Of a stretch of 64,000 bases of DNA, positions 59,017 through 64,000 are shown piece by piece. Each line of letters opens with the position of its first letter. Within the stretch, counting starts at the first letter, position 1. The position numbers and the translations under genes are program-made. Under the pieces are notes generated by a model, which saw nothing but the letters and a program-made list of their open reading frames with translations, was not told the DNA's origin and did no database searches. This DNA comes from Granulicella mallensis MP5ACTX8 (lineage in GTDB: Bacteria; Acidobacteriota; Terriglobia; Terriglobales; Acidobacteriaceae), in the NCBI RefSeq assembly GCF_000178955.2, contig NC_016631.1:1178001-1242000 (forward strand), read 5' to 3'.

Positions 59017-61173
59017 TTGAGTTCAACACCTGAGTTTAATGCGGAGCAGCTAACCGCTGCTCGCGCCAAAGTATGGCATCAAACCGGTGAGCCGCTGCTC
59101 ACACTGGATGCCGTGCGCGAGTGGCTGGCCACAGCCGGACTCGTGCTCTTCACGCCGCGTTCGCTGCAACTGCCGACGCCTGCTCCCTCGTTCGTCGAAG
59201 CCACGCTCGGCTCGGCCAACGTTGGGCCCACACCTGCGCAGATCGAAGCCGCACGGACGATCCTCGTGCGGCTCGTCTCCGAGGGCAACGCGCTGCCCCT
59301 GAACCTGCTCGGCATTCCGGGCGAGCTTCCGGACTTCGTCGTCTCGGCACAGATCTTCAGCTACATCTTCACCATGCGCGGCGATAAGGCCTGGAAGCTG
59401 CCACCCTCGACGACCGGTGCGGTCAAGGTATCGCCGCTGGGCCTGCGCGTCTACGAGGTGCTTGCCGAGCGTGGCGCGATGACCGCTGCCGAGCTTGCCT
59501 CAGAGCTTGGCCGCGAAGTCACTGAAGGCGCTATCCTGCGCACGCTCAATGAGCTCTGGTCGCTGCTGCGTGTCATTCCTCTGCCGCAGATGGGCGAGGC
59601 CTCAACGCTTTGGGAGCTGGCCACACGGCGCTTTACCAAGGCCATCAAGGCGGGCATCAACGCCGGCCAGCCAAAGGCACTCTCCGCTCTGATCTCGCTC
59701 TATCTCGCCCAGTCGCTGCTTGCGACCGAGGACGAGGTGGAGACGTTCCTCTCGCCCTTGGCGGCACGCTCGCGCATTCGCGAGGTGTTGCACGCGCTTA
59801 CATCGTCGCGCCAGCTCGAGACCATCGTGCTCGAGGGGAAGTCGTTGCTGCATATTCCTGGCACACTGCCGGAGTTCCCGTCCATCGCGAAGCCTGAGCC
59901 GACGGAAGAAGAGATTGCCGCAGCTGCTGCAGCCAGCCTCGAAGGCGAAGGCCGCATCAAGCGGTTTACGCCGAGCGCAGGCAGCAAGCCTCGCGGAGAG
60001 TTCAAGGGCAAGCCTGCCCGCAGCTTTGGGGAGAGAGCCGGGGGATCGGGTGGAACAGGCACTCGTGGCGCCAGGCCTTCGACGCCGCGCACTGGCGACC
60101 GTCCGGATCGCGAGCGCCGTCCCTTCAACCGCGATGGAGCCTCTGCCGGCAGTAAGCCGAGCTTTACGCGTCCGTGGAGTGAGGATCGCAAGCCGCGTCC
60201 TGAACGTGCGGGCTTTACGCCTCGCGCAGAGGGCGACAGCGCTGCACCGAAGCGTCCTTATGTGCGTCGCGAAGGCGCCGCTCCCGGAGGCTTTGCCAAG
60301 CGTGAAGGCGGCTTCTCCGACCGTGGACCAGCTCGCAAGAGCTTTGGCGACAAGCCTGCCTTCCGCAAGGACCGTGGCGAGGGCTTTGCCGCAAAGCCAC
60401 GCTTCGCGCAGGATGGAGAGCGCAAGCCTTACGTTCGTCGCGAAGGCGCAGCGCCTTCGGATGCTCCTCGCCGCAGCTATGGCGAGAAGCCGGGCGGACG
60501 CGACTCGTTCGCGAAGTTCCGCAAGCCCGAAGGCGATCGCAAGCCCTTCCGTCGCGATGAGGGCGAAGGTTCAAGCCCCCGCCCCAGCTTCAAGCCGAGC
60601 TTTACGCCACGGCCCACCGGGGACCGTCCGTTCTCCAAGCCGCGGTTTGATCGTGGCGATAGTAAACCAGGCGGTTATGTAAGCAAATCCGGCGGCTTCG
60701 CAGGCAAGTCCAGGGATTTCTCCAGTAAGCCTGGTGGCTTTGCACCGAAGCGTCCTTATGTTCGCCGCGATGAGGGTGCAGGTTCGTCCTATGGTGGAGG
60801 CGATCGCCCCGAGCGTCCAGCCTACGGTGGCAGCGACAGCACGCCGCGTGCGCCAAAGCGGCCGTTCCCGCGCAAGGAAGGCGATCTGGCTGATCGTCCC
60901 GTGCGTCCGTGGCCGGAGCACAAGCCGGAGCGTAGCGACAGTAAGTCGCGCAAACCAGGCGGTTTCGGCAAGCGTCCCTTTACGCCTCGCGAGGGCGGAT
61001 CGGGAGATCGCCCGCGTCCGTCCTTTGGCGGCAAGCGTCCGTTCGGTTCGAAGCCTGCTGGTGGCTTCAGCAAGCGTCCAGACAGCCGGGGCGGTAAGGC
61101 TCCATTCGGCAAGCGCCCGGCAGGGGCAGGCGGCTTCACGCCTGCTGCTCGCAAGCCGGAGTCTGAGGAATAG
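59017..61173 (+). CDS. Winged-helix-like protein with a 400-residue basic, repetitive disordered tail
   Basis: A 718-aa protein. TTG 59017 is chosen as start because AAAGGGG (59004-59010) lies six bases before it. The N-terminal 310 residues are helical; EPLLTLDAVREWLATAGLVLF, AERGAMTAAELASELGREV and RSRIREVLHALTSSRQLETI look like winged-helix repeats of the AlkZ/YcaQ or segregation-protein kind. From about residue 320 the chain is Arg/Lys/Gly/Pro/Ser-rich, with repeats of KRPYVRREGAAP (four variants), FGKRPF and KPGGF. Such a tail suggests RNA or DNA binding or condensate formation. It lies 3 bases before cmk, so the two share a transcript. Function unknown. Confidence 0.8.
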   Translation: MSSTPEFNAEQLTAARAKVWHQTGEPLLTLDAVREWLATAGLVLFTPRSLQLPTPAPSFVEATLGSANVGPTPAQIEAARTILVRLVSEGNALPLNLLGIPGELPDFVVSAQIFSYIFTMRGDKAWKLPPSTTGAVKVSPLGLRVYEVLAERGAMTAAELASELGREVTEGAILRTLNELWSLLRVIPLPQMGEASTLWELATRRFTKAIKAGINAGQPKALSALISLYLAQSLLATEDEVETFLSPLAARSRIREVLHALTSSRQLETIVLEGKSLLHIPGTLPEFPSIAKPEPTEEEIAAAAAASLEGEGRIKRFTPSAGSKPRGEFKGKPARSFGERAGGSGGTGTRGARPSTPRTGDRPDRERRPFNRDGASAGSKPSFTRPWSEDRKPRPERAGFTPRAEGDSAAPKRPYVRREGAAPGGFAKREGGFSDRGPARKSFGDKPAFRKDRGEGFAAKPRFAQDGERKPYVRREGAAPSDAPRRSYGEKPGGRDSFAKFRKPEGDRKPFRRDEGEGSSPRPSFKPSFTPRPTGDRPFSKPRFDRGDSKPGGYVSKSGGFAGKSRDFSSKPGGFAPKRPYVRRDEGAGSSYGGGDRPERPAYGGSDSTPRAPKRPFPRKEGDLADRPVRPWPEHKPERSDSKSRKPGGFGKRPFTPREGGSGDRPRPSFGGKRPFGSKPAGGFSKRPDSRGGKAPFGKRPAGAGGFTPAARKPESEE

Positions 61174-61175
61174 CA

Positions 61176-61904
61176 ATGAGCGAAAGTCCCACCCCGAAGC
61201 GCGAGCGTCCAGTGATCGCGATTGACGGACCCGCCGGTGCGGGGAAGAGCACGATGGCGGCGCATCTCGCGCGCCGCTTCGGGTTTCTCAACCTCGAGAC
61301 CGGGGCCATGTACCGCGCCCTCGCCTTCAAAGCCATCGATAACGATCTTGGCTTTGAGGACGAGGACGCTCTGGTTGCGTTGGCTGACGAGACGCGTATC
61401 GTGCTTGAACCGCAGTTGGAAGGCAACCGCGTCTTCCTGGACGGCGTCGATGTGTCGCGGCGTGTACGCGAGGCCGATGTGACGGCTGCGGCCTCTAAGG
61501 TCTCTGTGCATCCGCGGCTACGGGCCTGGATGGTCGATCAGCAACGCCTGATGGGGCAGAAGGGTGGGGTTGTGATGGAAGGCCGGGACATCGGCACAGT
61601 CGTCTTTCCCGATGCCGAGGTCAAGATCTTCCTTGACGCCGCTCCCGAGGTTCGCGGCAACCGCCGCTACCGGCAGAGCGGCCCCGTCCAGACGAAGTTC
61701 ACGGAACAATCCTCGACCACCGAGGAAGCCATGGTTCGTGAGCTGAAAGAACGCGACGAGCGGGATCGCAACCGGGCTGAATCGCCTTTAAGGCCGGCTG
61801 AGGACGCGATTATCCTCGATTCGACCTCAATGACGCTGGACGAGGTGCTCGCGGCGGCTGAAGCGATCGTTCGATCGCATGTTGCAGAGCCTCAGTTGCA
61901 CTAA
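61176..61904 (+). CDS. cmk: Cytidylate kinase
   Basis: A 242-aa kinase phosphorylating CMP and dCMP. P-loop in IAIDGPAGAGKSTMAAHLAR; NMP-binding region NLETGAMYRALAFKA; later VVMEGRDIGTVVFPDAEVK and the Arg-rich lid NRAESPLRPAEDAIILDSTS. Length is normal. It begins 2 bases after the stop of the basic-tail protein gene. In many bacteria cmk is next to rpsA; here it is not. Confidence 0.96.
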   Translation: MSESPTPKRERPVIAIDGPAGAGKSTMAAHLARRFGFLNLETGAMYRALAFKAIDNDLGFEDEDALVALADETRIVLEPQLEGNRVFLDGVDVSRRVREADVTAAASKVSVHPRLRAWMVDQQRLMGQKGGVVMEGRDIGTVVFPDAEVKIFLDAAPEVRGNRRYRQSGPVQTKFTEQSSTTEEAMVRELKERDERDRNRAESPLRPAEDAIILDSTSMTLDEVLAAAEAIVRSHVAEPQLH

Positions 61905-62068
61905 TTCTGGTGCAGGATTACACCTCAACAATTTTTTACGTGGAAATTTTGTCAGTCGTGCTAACATTTCCCCATCGTTTGAAACAGATTGGCTTTCTGC
62001 ATTAGATTCACCGCCGGAGCCCCATTTGGATTCAGCGTCAAAGTCAATCACACAAGGATTTGCGAGAT

Positions 62069-62269
62069 ATGGAACAGGGAACAGTGAAGTGGTTTAACGA
62101 CGCCAAGGGTTTCGGCTTTATCAGCCGGCAGAACGGTGAGGATGTGTTCGTGCATTACTCGGCCATCAACTCCAACGGCTTTAAAAGCCTGCAAGAAGGT
62201 CAAGCGGTTCAATTCAACGTAGTTAAGGGGCCGAAGGGCTGGCAGGCATCCGACGTACAGCCTCTCTAA
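62069..62269 (+). CDS. Cold-shock domain protein
   Basis: A 66-aa single-strand nucleic acid chaperone of the CspA family. Start at ATG 62069 ([20 protein letters not shown]), with AAGGA ten bases upstream. RNP1 (KGFGFI) and RNP2 (VFVHYSAI) are intact. The 164-base gap upstream (61905-62068), long for this window, is probably a 5' untranslated region like those that give thermal control to csp mRNAs; I could not fold it reliably. It ends in an intrinsic terminator. Confidence 0.96.
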   Translation: MEQGTVKWFNDAKGFGFISRQNGEDVFVHYSAINSNGFKSLQEGQAVQFNVVKGPKGWQASDVQPL

Positions 62270-62320
62270 GCTTCGGCTTGAAGTAGCGGTATCGTAAGAT
62301 TGAGTTCCATTAACTTTGCG

Positions 62321-62354
62321 AAAAGGGCGGCTTCGGCTGCCCTTTTCCTGTTTT
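62321..62354 (+). terminator. Intrinsic terminator after the cold-shock gene
   Basis: An 11-bp stem with one G-U pair (AAAAGGGCGGC at 62321-62331, complement 62336-62346), tetraloop TTCG, followed by CCTGTTTTAG. The TTCG loop gives a very stable hairpin. Confidence 0.88.
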
Positions 62355-62434
62355 AGACCGCTTATGCCGTAAGGGAAATATCCGTGTTGGCGCTCTCCGT
62401 AAAAAAGTACTGCATCTTATTTTGGATTTTATTA

Positions 62435-62461
62435 TCTATAATTCCAGTTCAGTTTTATAGA
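62435..62461 (+). promoter_or_regulatory. Putative promoter and TetR operator of the SDR gene
   Basis: An AT-rich stretch holds a perfect -10, TATAAT (62437-62442), with no good -35. It overlaps an inverted repeat with 7-base arms, TCTATAA (62435-62441) and TTATAGA (62455-62461), 13 bases apart. This is a plausible binding site for the TetR-type regulator encoded just downstream. Confidence 0.45.
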
Positions 62462-62471
62462 GGAGAGAAGG

Positions 62472-63224
62472 ATGAATCTTGGTTCCGGAGTGCTTTCGGG
62501 CAAAGTGACCTTGGTTACGGGTGGTTCGCGCGGTATTGGGGCGGGGATCGTGAGACGTCTGGCCAAAGAGGGGGCGGCTGTTGCGTTCACTTATTCGGCT
62601 TCGCACGAGAAGGCAGAGCAGTTGGTGCAGGTTGTCGAAGCGGCAGGAGGAAAAGCCCTGGCGATTCAGGCTGATAGTGCGGATGCTACTGCGGTACAAG
62701 GTGCGATTGAGCAGACGGTGAAGGCCTTCGGCAGGCTCGATGTCTTTGTAAACAATGCGGGTATCCTGCTGCGGGGCACGATCGACCAGTTTTCACTTGA
62801 AGATCTGGACCGGATGCTTGCGGTCAATGTGCGTTCCGTCTTTGTAGGCATCCAGGCGGCGGCACGTCACATGACTGAGGGCGGCCGCATTGTGACCGTT
62901 GGAAGCGTCGTCGCTCAGAGAACAGCTTTCCCAGGTGCCAGTGTCTATGGAATGACCAAGTCGGCTGTCGCGGGACTGGTGCGCGGAGTCGCCATTGATC
63001 TTGCCTTGCGTGGCATTACCGTCAACAACATACAGCCGGGGCCGACGGCGACGGATATGAATCCAGCGGATGGGCCGCATGTCGATATCATCAGGAATCT
63101 GCTGCCGATCAAGCGGTTTGGTACTGACGATGAGGTCGCCAGCCTAGTCGCCTATCTGGCTGGCCCGGAAGCAGGCTTTATTACGGGAGCAAGCCTGACG
63201 ATCGATGGTGGCTATCTGGCGTGA
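62472..63224 (+). CDS. Short-chain dehydrogenase/reductase (FabG-like)
   Basis: A 250-aa NAD(P)-dependent oxidoreductase. Cofactor motif TGGSRGIGAGI, NNAG at about residue 96, catalytic Ser in VTVGSVVAQRTAF, and YGMTK (Tyr-x3-Lys). The C-terminus FITGASLTIDGGYLA is standard for classical SDRs of the 3-oxoacyl-reductase group. AGGAG lies upstream of the ATG. The TetR gene follows in the same direction, 112 bases on. Substrate unknown; xenobiotic or ketone reduction is typical of TetR-linked SDRs. Confidence 0.92.
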   Translation: MNLGSGVLSGKVTLVTGGSRGIGAGIVRRLAKEGAAVAFTYSASHEKAEQLVQVVEAAGGKALAIQADSADATAVQGAIEQTVKAFGRLDVFVNNAGILLRGTIDQFSLEDLDRMLAVNVRSVFVGIQAAARHMTEGGRIVTVGSVVAQRTAFPGASVYGMTKSAVAGLVRGVAIDLALRGITVNNIQPGPTATDMNPADGPHVDIIRNLLPIKRFGTDDEVASLVAYLAGPEAGFITGASLTIDGGYLA

Positions 63225-63336
63225 GTTTAAGACAGCCTGATGTCTCGTGGTCTCTTCAGGGCTGCGAGACATCACACTGAGCAGATACCCTGTTTACAGC
63301 CGCGCTTCAGCCCAGTAGGAAGAGAAGACACGAATC

Positions 63337-63942
63337 ATGGCCAGACCGAAAGAGTTCGACCGCGACGAAGCGCTGCAAAAGGCGATTGGAGTTTTTTGCG
63401 AGAAAGGCTATGCCGCAGCTTCTACCGATGAACTGATGCGGGCGATGAAGATCAGTCGCCAGAGCATGTATGACACGTATGGAGATAAGCGGGAGCTTTA
63501 TCTGGAGGCATTCCGGCGCTATGTTGCCGACAGTGTCAGCGAGCAGATCGGTTATCTGGAGCAGACTTCGTCCCCGCTCGCGGGAATCGAGAAGATGCTT
63601 CTTGCCTTCGCTATCAGGGCGGAGCGAGAGGGAGTCGTCGGCTGCATGGGTATCAATGCGATCTGCGAGTTCGGCCGATCTGATGCAGCGGTTAGCTCGC
63701 TGGGAGATCTGGAAAGCGATCGATTGAATGCTGCGCTGCGGAAGGCGCTTCGCCGGGCGAAGGTTGAAAAAGAGATCAGTGAGACGATGAAAGAAGAGGC
63801 CGCCGCACGGTTTCTGAGCGCGACGCTTGCGGGGATGAAGGTGGCTGCGAAGGCTGGTGCAGAGAGGCAGGCTCTTGAGAGCATTGCCCATTTCGCCTTG
63901 CGTGGATTGACGAGCCCTGAGAGGACAGAGGATGACTTATAG
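63337..63942 (+). CDS. TetR/AcrR family transcriptional regulator
   Basis: A 201-aa repressor-type protein. N-terminal helix-turn-helix: EALQKAIGVFCEKGYAAAST, DELMRAMKISRQSMYDTYGD, then KRELYLEAFRRYV. The C-terminal ligand domain is helical and variable, with a TetR_C_16-like pattern CMGINAICEFGRSDAAVSSL. It lies downstream of an SDR gene in the same orientation, as is usual for local control. AGAAG lies before the ATG. Confidence 0.93.
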   Translation: MARPKEFDRDEALQKAIGVFCEKGYAAASTDELMRAMKISRQSMYDTYGDKRELYLEAFRRYVADSVSEQIGYLEQTSSPLAGIEKMLLAFAIRAEREGVVGCMGINAICEFGRSDAAVSSLGDLESDRLNAALRKALRRAKVEKEISETMKEEAAARFLSATLAGMKVAAKAGAERQALESIAHFALRGLTSPERTEDDL

Positions 63943-63949
63943 CCAAGAT

Positions 63950-64000
63950 TCAGGGTTTAGGTGTCTCGTCTGGCTTTGGCGGTGCGCTCTGATCGGGTGT
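63950..64000 (-). CDS. C-terminal end of an unknown gene (cut by window edge)
   Basis: On the minus strand a frame open to the window edge ends at TGA 63952-63950, reading TPDQSAPPKPDETPKP. A Pro/Lys-rich C-terminus is common in exported acidobacterial proteins. Only 16 codons are visible, so existence of the gene is uncertain. It would be convergent with the TetR gene, 8 bases apart. Confidence 0.4.
   Translation of the reverse strand, partial: TPDQSAPPKPDETPKP

Noticed and set aside
60240-60960. Direct repeats that could suggest a CRISPR or tandem array
   Set aside because: They are degenerate codon-level repeats encoding KRPYVRREG-type units in one continuous gene, with no spacers of uniform length.

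Overview
The window reads as a chromosomal segment of an acidobacterium of the Terriglobia/Acidobacteriaceae type (Terriglobus, Edaphobacter, Granulicella and relatives). The marks are two TIGR03435 (DUF3738) exported proteins, three exported 'VWFA-related Acidobacterial domain' (TIGR03436) proteins, a large secreted S53 peptidase with a C-terminal membrane tail, GC-rich coding sequence, and many gene gaps holding short palindromic, near-repetitive DNA. No phage, insertion sequence, CRISPR array or rRNA was seen. There is one tRNA, Arg(CCG). Most of the window is housekeeping sequence; the interest lies in regulation, in small inserted genes and in repeats.

Layout. 1-4.1 kb: AhpD-like protein and divergent MocR regulator, Bcp peroxiredoxin, polysaccharide deacetylase, tRNA-Arg, DUF2911 protein. 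4.1-9.2 kb (minus): glycine cleavage operon gcvT-gcvH-gcvPA-[114-aa unknown]-gcvPB, with a long hairpin inside it. 9.3-20.3 kb: small unknown genes, glgC, a beta-barrel protein, tatA, PPK2 kinase, an EamA transporter, and VWFA/TIGR03435 proteins. 20.6-28.6 kb (minus): a histidine operon, hisI-hisG-[134 aa]-hisD-hisC-[66 aa]-hisB-hisH-[144 aa]-hisF-hisA. It is preceded by a His-rich leader peptide and an intrinsic terminator, which looks like a classical transcription attenuator. hisE and a histidinol-phosphatase gene are not in the window. 28.8-36 kb: TIGR03435 protein, carbonic anhydrase, redoxin, S53 peptidase, HNH nuclease, bactofilin. 36.2-40.5 kb: infA-rpmJ-rpsM-rpsK-[91-aa membrane protein]-rpsD-rpoA-rplQ. 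40.5-47.6 kb: ABC exporter pair, DUF374 acyltransferase, queA, polA. 47.6-48.3 kb: a RelE/HTH toxin-antitoxin pair with a 30-bp palindromic operator; the toxin is frameshifted near its end. 48.4-64 kb: purU, glmM, VWFA protein, hydrolase, periplasmic thioredoxin, YihY, pyk, acetyltransferase, mutL, a winged-helix protein with a very long basic disordered tail, cmk, a cold-shock protein, an SDR and a TetR regulator.

Most notable: the histidine attenuator (about 28,392-28,574); three copies of intergenic-type repeat DNA inserted in frame into the linkers of polA; the frameshifted toxin; the nested hairpin in the gcv operon; and small membrane-protein genes lodged in the his and ribosomal-protein operons. 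Several starts are TTG or GTG codons chosen on Shine-Dalgarno evidence (10,861; 13,603; 27,031; 36,233; 59,017). All family assignments come from reading motifs and protein length, not from a database search.
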